Assembly (NCBI GenBank): GCA_022925895.1
Contig: JAKSYS010000161.1
Coordinates: 1 to 64,000 of the forward strand
Length of the DNA: 64,000 nucleotides
Origin: Fragilaria crotonensis
Lineage: Eukaryota; Bacillariophyta; Fragilariophyceae; Fragilariales; Fragilariaceae
Direction: 5' to 3'
Both the position numbers and the translations under genes were made by a program. The stretch's first letter is position 1. Each line of letters begins with the position of its first letter. A model generated the notes under the pieces. The model did not search any database and was not told the origin of the DNA. It worked only from the letters and a program-made list of their open reading frames with translations. Shown here one piece after another: positions 46,940 to 58,542 of the stretch.

Positions 46940-47290
46940 TACGTCAACTAACTAATACTAGTACACTCCGAGTAAAAGCCTCCGAGTAAACCTATTGTTA
47001 CAGTAGTCAATACAACTCGGAGTACGTAGTATTGCAACTCGGAGCTCGGAGTACGCAATCAACTTAGCAACTCGGAGAGTACGGATTGTTGCAACACAGT
47101 ACACAATCAACATAGCAACTCGGAGAGCACAATTGTACGTAGTGTTGCAACTTAGTACATTTTTGGTTGTGTTGCAACTGGGAGTTCAACTATAATCTGA
47201 GTCGTTGTAAGTCTTGCAAGACAGTACACAATCAACATAGCAACTCGGAGAGTACAATTGTACGTAGTGTTGCAACTTAGAGGAGATAAA
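46940..47290. repeat. CTCGGAGTAC-rich repeat block
   Basis: Short words CTCGGAG, GTACGTAGT and GTTGCAAC recur. A larger segment beginning ACAGTACACAATCAACATAGCAACTCGG at about 47095 recurs at about 47221 (period about 125 bp). Confidence 0.55.
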
Positions 47291-47375
47291 TTTGAGTCTA
47301 ATTGCTGGGAAAAATGTTTGCTCTCTTACCTCTGTCCCATACAAAAAATAACCTAACTCTAACCTTTCAACTGGA

Positions 47376-47545
47376 GGAACATACGACATTTCACCAAATC
47401 AGCATTGTTATGACTCAGCATGTACTGGCTCCAAGACTATGCTTTAAAATTTAAAATTGAGGAACATACGACATTTCACCAAATCAGCATTGTTATGACT
47501 CAGCATGTACTGGCTCCAAGACTATGCTTTAAAATTTAAAATTGA
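47376..47545. repeat. perfect tandem duplication, 2 x 85 bp
   Basis: The 85-bp unit starting GGAACATACGACATTTCACC occurs twice head-to-tail (47376-47460 and 47461-47545) without any difference, which implies a very recent duplication or an assembly artefact. Confidence 0.85.
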
Positions 47546-48330
47546 GATTCCCCTGAGATGAATTACGACCTCCAAGGCGGCGGTTCGAGTGCACACGGTT
47601 TTCAAGGTATTTTTCTCGTTCGTCTCGTAGCTTTACTACTAGCCCTACGGCAATCGCATGTAGACACTATACTGTACTAATCGCCATCGACGTGAAAATT
47701 GACACCAGCATCTCCGTACTTCTTGATCCCTGGTTTCTTCTTGATGCCACCATCATGAAGAAGAAGATAACCATGCATGTAAATACTTGATGCTACTACA
47801 ACAGTGCTACCTATCTACTATGACAGCAGTCGTCCATTGCTACACCATCAGGAGTATCATAGGAGTCGGTGCAACCAACTATATCCTGCTTTCCAAGGAA
47901 ATCATAGCCGTATCTGTACGACCGCCACTGATGTTGCAAAACACAAATAATTGCACTCATTTTGATGCACTTAGCAGCCACAATCAATAACTGCTTGGGC
48001 CTGACTTCTCAGGTGCTCCTCCTTCGAACATCCCCACTCGCATAAATGCCTAACGCACTGCTGCATCGGAACAGCAATAGTTTGTCGCATTTGCGAAGGT
48101 GTTATCAATCAAGTCATCTGGATCAGCAGGGTCGGAGCAAAGTAGGGCGGGTGCAAAGAAGACATTCATGTGATTTGCAACCACAGTATCAAACTCCTTG
48201 GAAGTTGGAAGTACAGCAGATAACATGAATCCGATGAACTAGTCATCACCGACGCCGCTGCATGTAAATTGTTGCATGTTGTATCACCACATCTTCCTTT
48301 TGTTACATTATCAGTTGCTGGTTCATCCTA
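47546..48330. other. intergenic, no supported gene
   Basis: Several short plus-strand frames without domains. No clear feature. Confidence 0.35.
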
Positions 48331-48334
48331 GCCT

Positions 48335-48775
48335 CCGGTGCATGGCAAACAGCAATTGGCTTTGATCAGCAGAAGAGCGAGATTATAGATGCAACAATGT
48401 CCTCTTGTGCCAGCGATTGAGCCACAACACACTTGGCTGAGCCAATTTCGTGCCGATTTTATGTCCCCTTCGATCACATGCCAGCATTCCGCGGCACATT
48501 GGATATTTGGTGTGCCGCCATTGGGGCACATTGGACAACTGATGTTTTGAAGTTCTGCGGGATCGAAGCACACCTCTTAATTTGCGCCAATAAGTGTGGA
48601 ACATACGTCGGTATCACTGATCTGCTTAGTGAATCGTCCTTGCGCGGCGGCGCATTTCAGGTTGTTGGCATTCCATGACATTGAAGCATTCCCTGTTCGT
48701 TTGTACAAAAGTCCTTCAAGACAAAGTGCACACGATGCTGCATTGCTTGTCTCCATTTCAATGAAGCAGATGTAG
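48335..48775 (-). pseudogene. fragment of a diatom Cys-rich secreted-type protein
   Basis: Minus-strand sequence encoding a cysteine-spaced module: ASCALCLEGLLY...SMSWNANNLKCAAAQ...DVCSTLIGAN, an in-frame TAA at 48577-48579, then EVCFDPAELQNISCPMCPNGG...CAAECWHV...VCCGS. The CxxC-G spacing followed by a mid-domain single Cys resembles the repeated Cys-rich modules of predicted extracellular proteins common in diatoms. No start codon, signal peptide or flanking modules are present, so this is a broken fragment of a host-type gene rather than an active gene. Confidence 0.5.
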
Positions 48776-50417
48776 TGAGAAGAGGAAGAACAGAGGTGGA
48801 CAATGCTAGCTTGTCATGGTCAAATCGTTGTTCTCGTCGGGTTAATATCCTGTGTTATCCACAGAATGCCTAACGAAGGATATGGCGTAGAATCTATACC
48901 AGAACCTACTGGTACGAGTAGTGAATTTCGTGTCGTGGACCTTTATTCAACCGTGTGCACTCAAACCGCCGCATTGGAGCTAGTACAAGAGTCTAATTGC
49001 TGGGAAAATGTTTGCTCTATTCATGTTGTGGGCAAGGAATGTAATCGGCACACCAACGTCTCCCCCCCCCCTGCGATGCTCCCTGTGGCAGTAGAAGACA
49101 CCACACTGAGGTACAAGGAACAGGATTGCAGACCTGAATAAGTAATCCTTCTTGGGATTCGAATCATCTGGCTGGTTCATAGCATCTGAACGGATGAACA
49201 ACATCCGGTTGACGGGAGTCTGGTTCATAACATCTGAACAGATGAACAACATCCGGTCAACGGGGCCCCATCCTTCTTAACCTCAAAAGCAGGTGGCAAA
49301 CAAGACCATTTTAAAATAACATCCATTACGTAGCTAGAATTTGTTCATGTAGCAGACTCCGTCCCAGAGCTTGGAAACATGTCACACACCAAACGCAGCC
49401 GGAAAGGCATGCATTCAAATGCCTTTGCAATCCAATTGATTGGAGTGTTGCCAAGGTTTGGAATGGTCCCATATCCCTTCCATAGCTTTGCAGCAATCCT
49501 ACAGCGCCCTCCCATCTGGTGCTCCCCCTTTGCCTCCCAAAAGGGTTTACGAAAAGAAGCCCTCTCCTCAGGAATATCCGCCATGATTGACAACAATGCC
49601 ATCAATTGCCGGTGCATTGGGCAACTACTGCGTTCATCCCGATTGGTGGGAAGTTGTTTCTTAGCATCATCCTCCTTGTGGACAATAAAGGACTCAGACA
49701 CTCTTGCCCTTCTCCCCAGATTTGCAACCAAACATTGCGCAGGGAGAAATTTACGTTGTTCCCTGTCCCAGCCACCCCCTAATCACCAAGTCAATCAGGC
49801 ATCATGAAAGTACCATCAATGTCTGACAGGAAACAGGCCGCGGGACATCTTTTCTAGAACCTCACCATCAGAAGGTTCCATATGTTACGTGTACAACGTA
49901 TGTCTATAGCGTAACACGTAAAAACTTAGTTAGAATTTCTCCGCATTTATGTTACACCCCCAAAAAATTGTACACGGTTTTGAGTATGCTGCGATATGTC
50001 CATGTACCAGATATAATACGTAATGTATGGTTGGATATCCAATTTTGTGTCACATGTTGGATACAGACATAGTAATACAAGTGTGCATATAGTGCGTTAT
50101 GATGCCCATCTGTGTGTCACACTTACGGTACATAGGTTGGTGTAATACAAGTGTGCATATTGTGCGATATGATGCCCATCAGTGTGTCACACTTATGGTA
50201 CATACAACATAACACAAGTGTGGTAACACTGCACTATATGCTGTGAGTGCTGGCCCACACAAGTTGTACACTCCACTGCTCACACATTGACTGCGTTGAA
50301 ACACAAATAGTATCGGAATTTGTGTTTTGCATTCATGTTCTACTATGTTTACGCTACTGCACACTCTTGCTTCACAGTTCACAATACGGTTGAATGGCAG
50401 GAGCTCCATTGAGTAGA
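48776..50417. other. repeat-rich intergenic
   Basis: A near-perfect tandem duplication of about 55 bp lies at about 49170-49262 (TGGTTCATA.CATCTGAAC unit). A 71-bp-period pair of similar units (GTAATACAAGTGTGCATAT...TGTGTGTCACACTTA) lies at about 50071-50205. Open frames at 48803-49141 (+) and 49345-49731 (-) have no recognisable domain. A 30-bp word around AGTCTAATTGCTGGGAAAA recurs at 47294 and 48990. Confidence 0.45.
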
Positions 50418-51773
50418 TCATTTGACACTGTCATCATCTGATTCAATTGCTGGTGGTGTAGTCTTGCCATACTTTTTCCAACGAATCTCTTGGAGAAGAT
50501 ACCCCTCCATTGTTTGTGCTTTTGGATCTTGCCTGTCTTCAGCAACTGTTTGACACAACTCATTGAATCGTCGCATTCCTCTTTCACTCCATCCACCGAA
50601 CTCGCAGTTCCCCATTGACCCCTTTGTGTACTTTCCACGTATCTTTGTTGCACCACGTTTCTTTTTCTCTGCTGTACTAATAAGCATGGAGGGTTGCAGT
50701 GTCCTTCGCTCATTGTGATACTTGTGAATCCACTTGTCCACATAGTTCTCATACAGCAGCAGCCCAAATGCCTTGTCACTCACAGTAACAAGCTTTATCT
50801 TTTCTCCAACACCCTTTATCTCTGCCTTTGACACTTCTTCTACATATTTCCGTTGTCCTCCCCAAGCTCTGGCTCCTGGTACACAATCCAAGAAAGTGCC
50901 TAAGAACCATACAAATGCTTCCAAGTCTTCAGCAGAACCGTCATAGCTTCTTCGTAGTTTCACAAGACTGTCCATACTATACAGTGGCACTCCATTACCT
51001 TTTTTGTGTTGCTTTTGAATAAGTAAGTCACGTACAATCTTTGCACCGGCCTGTTCACAAGTACTTCTCTTTGTGTTAATTGATCCCGTCACACATGTTG
51101 TATAAAGCTTCACAAAGTTTGGCCTTTCGGGTGCCAGAATGTTAAGAGCATCCATCACTGTTGTCAATGCTTTCATTGTCATCTCCTCACCAGTTATAAA
51201 CTTTACCATCCTGAACAATTGTGTCTTACAGTAATCAACCACCCTGTCTGTCATGAGCTTTTCTCGGCAATGACCAGCTGCCCTGTATGAAAGTGCTTTA
51301 TTCAATTCTCGAGTCACACCACCCTCCACCACCATTTGATTCTTCTCCTGAATGCTAGCTTTTACTGCATTTCCACGCGATCCATTACTTGCAATTTCAT
51401 CGTCAGAATCCATGAAGCCACCCATAATGTCTCTAGCACTCTTTGGGACACCATTCTCCTTCTCTCGTATTTCCATACATGCTATGCAATCGGTTGGACC
51501 CTCCTTGTCATCATCATCATCGTCCTCCTCTTCCAGAAGTAATCTCTGGCATTCCCGACGATCAACACCCTTGTGAACTTTCACAACTTCAACCTCTGCA
51601 TGGTAATCTTCTTCGTCATCACTTGTGGTGTCATTGGTCATGTCAGCATCAAATTTACCATTTTCATTACTTTTGTTCGTGTTAATATGTCTGTCGTCTT
51701 CCTTCCCGGACTTGTAAGTCACCCACTTTGCTGGGGCTTGCTTTGCCTTGGCAGTGGAAGAGCGTCGAGACAT
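50418..51773 (-). CDS. intact 451-residue protein of unknown function, probably transposon-associated
   Basis: Long intact intronless frame. The N terminus (1-110) is charged and probably disordered, with a poly-acidic run (LLLEEEDDDDDDKEGP) followed by CIAC. From about residue 150 it becomes a helical globular domain (FRMVKFITGEEMTMKALTTVMDAL; LEAFVWFLGTFLDC; VTVSDKAFGLLLYENYVDKWI). The C terminus has a Lys/Arg-rich patch and a GGWSERGMRRFNELC motif. I recall similar GGW-x-x-x-G-x-x-RF tails in multi-copy diatom proteins of unknown function. There is no signal peptide, membrane helix or known catalytic motif. It lies 4-5 kb from a broken Harbinger transposase on the same strand, so it could be an accessory protein of a mobile element, but no terminal repeats join them. 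It could instead be a host nuclear protein. Confidence 0.6.
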   Translation of the reverse strand: MSRRSSTAKAKQAPAKWVTYKSGKEDDRHINTNKSNENGKFDADMTNDTTSDDEEDYHAEVEVVKVHKGVDRRECQRLLLEEEDDDDDDKEGPTDCIACMEIREKENGVPKSARDIMGGFMDSDDEIASNGSRGNAVKASIQEKNQMVVEGGVTRELNKALSYRAAGHCREKLMTDRVVDYCKTQLFRMVKFITGEEMTMKALTTVMDALNILAPERPNFVKLYTTCVTGSINTKRSTCEQAGAKIVRDLLIQKQHKKGNGVPLYSMDSLVKLRRSYDGSAEDLEAFVWFLGTFLDCVPGARAWGGQRKYVEEVSKAEIKGVGEKIKLVTVSDKAFGLLLYENYVDKWIHKYHNERRTLQPSMLISTAEKKKRGATKIRGKYTKGSMGNCEFGGWSERGMRRFNELCQTVAEDRQDPKAQTMEGYLLQEIRWKKYGKTTPPAIESDDDSVK

Positions 51774-54700
51774 ACGGTAGTGCTAATACTATAGTAGTGT
51801 ATTGGTGACGAGGATGTCGAAGAAGGCAATGGATATCAATTTGACTGAAGTACAACATCAACTATTGTGACCTAAAGTATTGAATCTCATAGACCTCACA
51901 AATCCCATTGACCAAAAACTGACAATTGAACCTCAACAAAAGTGGCGGAGGAGTGGAATATTCCTCTTGAAGAATTGCTTGTCGTATGCAATGATGCGAA
52001 ACCAAAGGTGATAACAAAGAGGAAAATGTGTTCTGGAGTTGGTTGACGGGAGTCAGGGAGCATATCAAAACAACGCAAAATATGTTCTAAACAAATACGA
52101 CAAGAATCACACACATATTGACTAAGCATAATGGGACGTGTTTCAATTGGAAATAGGTGACTCGAAATGTTCCAGGGACAACTAAAAGTGTTTAGAACGA
52201 TACAACATTTTGTGCCCTATATTTCATCATGGTTGCGGCACTCAATATAGAAGCATGACTATGAAGATTGTGTTACAACAAACTAAATGAACATGTGGGA
52301 TATTTCAAAGCTGGTACAAATTGTGCCAAATTTGGAGAGTGGACAAAAAACGGTACAATTCCACACAATAACAGCACGGTGGGTACAGTCACATCGTACA
52401 AAAATGTGACATTTTGGTCTGATTTTGTACCATGTAAATGTGGGTGTAACATCCGGCACCTTCTGATGACAACAACCACGAAGGGCTTTGCGAGCACAAA
52501 ATTGACAACACAATGATCACTCAACCCGCTTTCTGGCTGGGGAACAACCTTTGGGTATTGATTCCGTGAGGATAATCTGACGGCATTGAATAAGTGTTGG
52601 ACATGTGAAGGTTGAAAAACGCCTTTTCAAAACCTCACACCCACCACAAAGGGCAATGCGAGCACAAAGTTGACAGCACAATGATCACTCAACCTGCTTT
52701 CTGGCTGGGGAATGACCTTTGGCTATCAATTCTGCAAGGATGATCCAACAGCAAAGACATGAAAGAAGCAATTGGTGGTGCAGTATACAGAAGTAATCTA
52801 GGTGGCATTATTTCTATGCTGCAATTAATGTAGAATACGTATTACAGTTAGGACCCAATTTCTTAAGGTAAATGTTCACTTGAGTTTGCATACATACCAA
52901 ATTGGGCAAGTATACATCATGTGTATACATAATCACAATTCTGGTATTGCCATAAAAATTTGGATGTTACATTTATTACAACAATGGAAAGGGATGCAGA
53001 TGCCAAGTCAGTTGCAGACAGAAACAACAACGGAAAGGGATGCAGATGCCAAGTCAGTTGCAGATGAAGCCGGCAATCATAACAATACGGGAGTGGAAAA
53101 CGAAAGGTCATCAGGGAAGAAGAAGAGAAGAAGAAGTGACAAGAAGGACTCATGGGAAAGTACATGGCAAATCTTCATTTGTCATTTTCATTCATCGTCT
53201 TCATTTGTCATTGTCGTTTGTTGTCTTCATTTGCTTGTCATCTTGGTTTTTCATCATCTTCGTTTGGCTCGTTGCTCATCTTCGGTTGTCCTATTAGTTT
53301 CTTGTCATCTTCATTTGTTTGTCCTCTTAGTTCTTCCGCTTTGTCATCTTTGTTTGATCGTCCTCTTCATTGGGTTGCCTTCGCGGTTCCTACGCACGAT
53401 CGTCCTTGCAAAATTGTCCTCGATCGTCATCTTCAAATGAATTTTGAATTTTTCCATCAACACTTTCATTTGTGTCAGTAGATCTGTAGCACATGAATAT
53501 TGAAGGGAGGGTTGCCTCTCATTTACTCTCGTCTTGTAGTAGAATTAGATTCCACACAATTAAGTAATTTTTGTGTACCAACTTATTCTGATAGTTTTGT
53601 AGGTATGTATGTATGTACATTCATCTGTTAGTAGTACATAGCCAATTATTTAGATCCTCTTGAATTAAGTAAGTCTTGTGTACCAACTTTCTTGTAGGCG
53701 GGTTTCTACTATATAGTTAACTTCCTTTCTCTATGAAAGTATTTTTTCAATGCATGTAATAATATCATTTACAAACATTTGGTACTAAAATAGCCCTCTA
53801 TTTTAATAATCTTTGATTACTAATTTAGTAATAATGGTGCACCACATTTCACGAAGGCTTTCTACAACCTAAGAAGATTTCGTTTCCTCTATGCAACTTC
53901 TATTTTCAGTCATTGGATTTAGTGTTTGACTGAAGGGAGGGCGATGCTAAAAATAGGGATCACAAGTACAAGAGGGGCAATGAAATTATGTGGCCACCAC
54001 CACCATTTCAGCATCCGGGGCACTATCAACCGCCTCCATTCCATCAGAGGCACTATCCACCTCATCCTAGATACCATACTAGGGTTGCAAGGCGGCAGTT
54101 TCCACCACGTGTGCCTCTTCTCTTTCCATGTATTCCTCCCCACTCCCGCAATCCCATCACCAGCAATTGTTGTAAATCAACATTTCCACTATAATGGATA
54201 ACACCCTTTGGCAGAACTAGCAGGAGGAGAGCAAAAAGTTGTTTTTGATATCCAAACAGAGATAAAAGTCACGGAAAAGGAAATGGTTCAGGGAATACTT
54301 CTGGGAAGGGACCTCGAGGCGCAGGACATTGTCTATGAGGTCAATGAAGACTTCCAAGACAGACGCGATAAGGTGTTGGACAACAAAGTGTTCAAATAAG
54401 TGCTGGAGGCTGCACATCCTCATGATGAAGATACTGCGCAGTGCAAATGAAAATTGAGTAAACCAAGTGCTACATCCTCAAGCAAAGGTATGAGACACAT
54501 TCCTCACTCAAGTACAGAATTCACATCCTTGCTATCAATGACAGGAGCCACCGCAATGTCAGGGGAGCGAGGGTGAAGATGTGATTCTTTCTTTGATAGT
54601 TGATGGCCCCGCGGCTGATGCTAGAACAATTTGCTTCCAACCGGGCATGACAAAGCTCAAGACTGGTGATGAACAACCTGAGCTTTATCCAAGTTATTCC

Positions 54701-55520
54701 CGGTGATGGGAAAAAGCAAGCTTCTTACGTTCATGCAATGTTGAAGACACGGCCATCACACATTGCCACAACCGGATGCATGGCCATTATATTCCGTAAT
54801 GGAATTCACAAAATGATCAACGACAAAGGTTCTTCTGTTTCAAGTCTTGCAGTTCCAGTGCGCAATAACCAGTATGTACTTGGGAATATGAGCAAGAAGC
54901 AATTTCCTATTCAACTTGCAAGCACATTGGAATGGATGTGGAAACATTGCCAGGAAAAAAGAGGTTGGACGCGCATCTCTCATTGTTTGTAAATTGGCCT
55001 GACCCTGTGATGATAATCAATTTCACTTCCTGACATACAGAGTTGGTGACCATCCCTTTCCAAATGCATTGTTGAGAAGCTTTGTAGCACAGCAACCAAT
55101 TCGAGTATTCCGGTTGTCAAAGGGCTACCACATGAGAAGTTAAAAAAAGAAGCCCGATGGAAATATGGACGGTACAATATCAGTATATCACTACGATGAC
55201 ATGTACTTATAATTGCTGCCATTAATGTGGAAGATGGTGGGGTTGTCAAGTAAGTACTTGGGGAAACTGTTGAAGATGCAAGAGTATTTTAAATGATCCA
55301 AGGGGAGCCTCTTTCCTTGATGAGAAAGCTCATGGACACTACTCCATCTTTGGAATGCTTCCCTTCTCCTCTTCCCACATTCAAAAACGAGGATAATCAA
55401 TCATATTTCAGTATGAAAGGGTCAGAGGAACTGACTGGAAGGGCTCGGGAGGTCAATGATTTCCATGATTGCAACCCACCCTTGGTGAGGGTTTAGTTGT
55501 TGGCTTTTACTAATTAATTT
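51774..55520. other. repeat-rich region without supported genes
   Basis: Contains a 90-bp direct repeat (about 52482-52573 and 52659-52749, about 85 % alike), a two-unit 47-bp repeat (GGGATGCAGATGCCAAGTCAGTTGCAGA at 52990 and 53037) and a TCATCTTCATTTG-rich low-complexity stretch (53180-53440). Plus-strand frames at 53926-54399 (Pro/His-rich, then acidic) and 54666-54992 are anonymous and out of phase with each other. Confidence 0.4.
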
Positions 55521-55524
55521 TACT

Positions 55525-56900
55525 TGAGTACATTTTACATTAAGTGCATTGTTTTGTATTCTTCAAAATTCAATAGAGTGGTGGTTTCCTTGTCATCATT
55601 GCGAAGACGATTGTAACGTGCTGGACGTCGAAATCCAATCTCATTAATGTGCTTCAGAATCCTATCTCTGGGAAAGGATGTTCCAGTTTGGCTATGAAGC
55701 CGAGTCAGATTTGGCCAGTGTATATCATTTAGATTTCCCATTATGTCTGCAGATGTTACTTCCTTGTTGATTTGCCAGTCATTATCAACTATAAAGTTGT
55801 GAAGCCTAACAGATGCGTTCAGAAGAATGCTGCACGTTTTTAAACTTGTTCTTTCACAGACAATTGGCCAAAGGCTTGCTCCAAACAAATCCTCAATTGG
55901 CTGAGGAAATAGTTGTAGCTACGGTTCTGTGGATACATGTGGATGAGTTCCTGAAAATGGTATCAACATATGTTCCGATATCACCTATGCATTGTCAGCC
56001 ACAACATAAAATCCAGGTGGCAACGCATCAATCCACGTCTTCAATCTGGTCAATGCAAGAGCTTTGGAATTAGGAGAACGCCCAGGTGCAGCAACAGCGA
56101 AGTATAAAAGTTGCCCTGGGAATCAGACAGGGCCTGGATAATCAAACTGTCATGCTTGTAATGACCTGAGTAGTATGCCAATAAGTTCTCTGCCTCCTCT
56201 GACGTTGTGGAAGGATGTATGAATACATTCAAATGATCCAAGGTCCCAACACACCCTCACAACACTGGTGATGATGCAACGGCCTCAAACTGAAAAGCAA
56301 GATGCTGCAGGCCTTCAATGTCTGATGAATCTGGTAGCCATATTTCAAGGGTTGGGCAACGAACTACAGCATTTAGAAACTTACGTCGAAGATAATAAAA
56401 GTGGGATTTGCTGATGCCAAAGACTTTTAATATCTTGCCATTGACCACCTGCCAACCACCGCAACAACATGGCAACAACCAATTCAGGTTGAATTGGACT
56501 CTTCGTTTTTGAAGATCCATGTGCTTGATGTTGGTGCACTTCATCACATCCAGATCGTCCGGATGACTTTCCACCAGCTTGTTTCATTCTGTTGAATATA
56601 TTGAAACATAATCACTCCAAACCAATCTTGGAGGGGCAAATTTTTGATGGCGTTGTCAAAGATGATGCCTTTGAATCAGAAGATTTGGAAGGAAGTGCGA
56701 TTTCTTGTGCCGGTTCTCATTGTCCTTGTCATTGTCAGCATCAGTGTCAGAATCTGAATCGCCAGATCCAGTATAAACAATGATAGAATCAGATCCCACT
56801 GATGACAATGGCCTGGTGATGAAGTTATGAGAATGCAGTGGGCTAACTTCTTTAATGGGCTTTGTTGGGCGGGAACAATCAACATCCTTTGAGGTTCTTC
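55525..56900 (-). mobile_element. PIF/Harbinger transposase, broken
   Basis: Minus-strand DDE_Tnp_4-type transposase in pieces. The N-terminal part is at about 56574-56257 (LPCCCGGWQVVNGKILKVFGI; KSHFYYLRRKFLNAV), preceded by an acidic SDSDADNDKDNE leader. The catalytic middle is at about 56250-55930: TLDHLNVFIHP carries the first Asp, YYSGHYKHDSLIIQALSD the second block, and LKTWIDALPPGFYVVADNA the third Asp context, interrupted by a stop (TAG) where family members continue with a Tyr codon. The C-terminal part is at 55888-55535 (FGASLWPIVCERT, SVRLHNFIVDND). There are at least three changes of frame or stops, so it is inactive. Terminal inverted repeats were not located. Confidence 0.75.
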
Positions 56901-57460
56901 CTCGTCAACGGATAACATTGCACCAAAGTTTGAGCCACAAATGAGATCACAGTGGACTCAAGTCCTTCAAAACTCTGGGCGGAAACAACAAATGTCATCT
57001 TATACCTCAATGGATAATTTTGCACCATGGAGGAATGTGTGAACGTAGAAACAGTGGCATTCAGTTAAGCACCCGCTCAAACTGGGGAGAGATGTCTTCG
57101 CGAAAGCCAATAACATCATTCGTGAGCAATCTCCAGAGGGTGTATATTGTAGTGAAAAGCAGTACAGTATCTATCTTAATGTTAGGATTTTGGTTGATGA
57201 AAACCCCAAAACGTCGACCAAAACGAAATTGAAGAAGTCGAAATCTCATTTTGTGGGTTCCGGTGTTCCGGATAAGACCCATGCTGCTACATTTCGTACT
57301 TTGTACTTGCGAAGTACAAAAAGTACAAAGCACTACAATGAAGTACAATTTTCATCCGGATAAGACGCACCCTTACATTGAATAGTTGAATAGGTTCGTG
57401 ATGTCCAATTCGGCGAGAGGCGGTGGCACATAATGAGAACGTTGGTAACAACATAAAAAG
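56901..57460. other. intergenic, no gene seen
   Basis: Contains a short palindrome-rich segment (TTTGTACTTGCGAAGTAC then AAAAAGTACAAAG, 57298-57330) next to the tRNA gene. Confidence 0.4.
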
Positions 57461-57534
57461 TACAAGAAGGGGGAGTCGAACCCCCGACCTCAGCCGTGTT
57501 AAGGCCGCGTCATAACCAACTAGACCATCCCTGC
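57461..57534 (-). tRNA. tRNA-Val(AAC): tRNA-Val (anticodon AAC)
   Basis: 74-nt minus-strand gene that folds into a full cloverleaf. The acceptor is GCAGGGA/TTCTTGT (three G-U pairs), the D stem GTC/GAC, the anticodon stem CGGCC/GGCTG with loop TTAACAC (anticodon AAC), and the T arm GGGGG-TTCGACT-CCCCC, with discriminator A. Internal promoter boxes match consensus: box A TGGTCTAGTTGG and box B GGTTCGACTCC. A TTTTT pol III terminator follows four bases after the discriminator. There is no intron, and CCA is not encoded, as expected for a eukaryotic nuclear gene. Confidence 0.95.
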
Positions 57535-58542
57535 GTGGAAGTTGAGGATGAAAAATAAATAATATAAAGTTGTTTTTCATTGGAAAAATGCTACTTTGCG
57601 CGATCACCAACTACAGATCATCCCTCTCTGAAAAAAGGTAGGAGAATGAATCAAATAAGATTCAGCATGAATAATTTGTTTTTGTGAGCATACAACACAC
57701 AATACATAAGAAAAATGTGAGTACGGAACAAGGGCAGCCGATGCGGCTGCGCACCTTGTACTGTTGTATGTGTCCGGTACGCTGCGAGGCATAATGTCGC
57801 TACAGCTTTTAGTACGTTAATAAGGTACTGCTGCTCAATGATCACTGCTGACTGAGTACTTGTACGGGGAGTTCGTCCATTTTCCTAGTCCCCTTTTCGA
57901 ACCATTTTAGGGAGCCCGTGTATGTCCCCTAATCGAGCCGATCGAGCTTTCGAAAAGAATCGACTCCCTGAAATATACTAGAAATTAAATTTCACGTCGA
58001 CTTTACATACGAATCTCAGGGTGCTCCTCTGCAGAGAGAATACCCAACACCGTACCAGTACTCAGTAGAAGACAGTACTACCGTACAGTAATGCAGGTGA
58101 TGTCCGGCTCGATTAGGGGACATACACTGACATACGTTGTATTGCATGGTCAAATTGAACATAAGCATGCTATATACTCGGAGTATATTTTATTGTACCA
58201 TAACATTCAGCATAACAATATATATACACTCGAGGATGATATACGACGGTACAGAGTCTACATGTTGATGAAGATCACAAATCACAACACTGCTACAGTA
58301 TCTGCAATCGACAGCAACAAATAGCGTGCCAGTACAAGCAAGGCGCAGTGCCAACACGCATTCCAAACGACTTCGATCACTATACTAAGGGTAGTCTTCC
58401 TTGCATTCGAGTACAAGTACCTGTTTCTTTTGCAAGGGTGACATCGGAAGGGGATAGTCCGTCGCTCAATAGTAGTACTTGTGCCAGGTGAGGAAGCCCA
58501 ATCGTCCATTCTCTGGTCTCAAAATCCCTCGATCCAGCTGGA
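57535..58542. other. intergenic with a long-armed inverted repeat
   Basis: Perfect 23-bp inverted repeat arms lie at 57918-57940 and 58105-58127, enclosing 164 bp (core word TCCCCTAATCGAGCC). GTAC-rich words occur at 58055-58090. The final 150 bp are the probable promoter of the large gene that follows. Confidence 0.6.

Noticed and set aside
48803-49141. 112-codon plus-strand frame with hydrophobic start as a possible secreted protein
   Set aside because: Part of its sequence (around AATTGCTGGGAAAA) is a dispersed repeat also seen near 47294, and no domain is visible.
49345-49807. Overlapping 128-142 codon frames on opposite strands
   Set aside because: Neither has a recognisable domain; the minus-strand one reads slightly more protein-like but without start context or homology I can name.
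45760-50400. Tandem repeats considered as a CRISPR array
   Set aside because: Units are 55-305 bp, degenerate and without uniform spacers; eukaryotic nuclear context.
52880-53440. 186-codon plus-strand frame with hydrophobic C-terminal half
   Set aside because: The hydrophobic part is the translation of a TCATCTTCATTTG-type low-complexity stretch, and the N-terminal half is a tandem repeat; no real protein signal.
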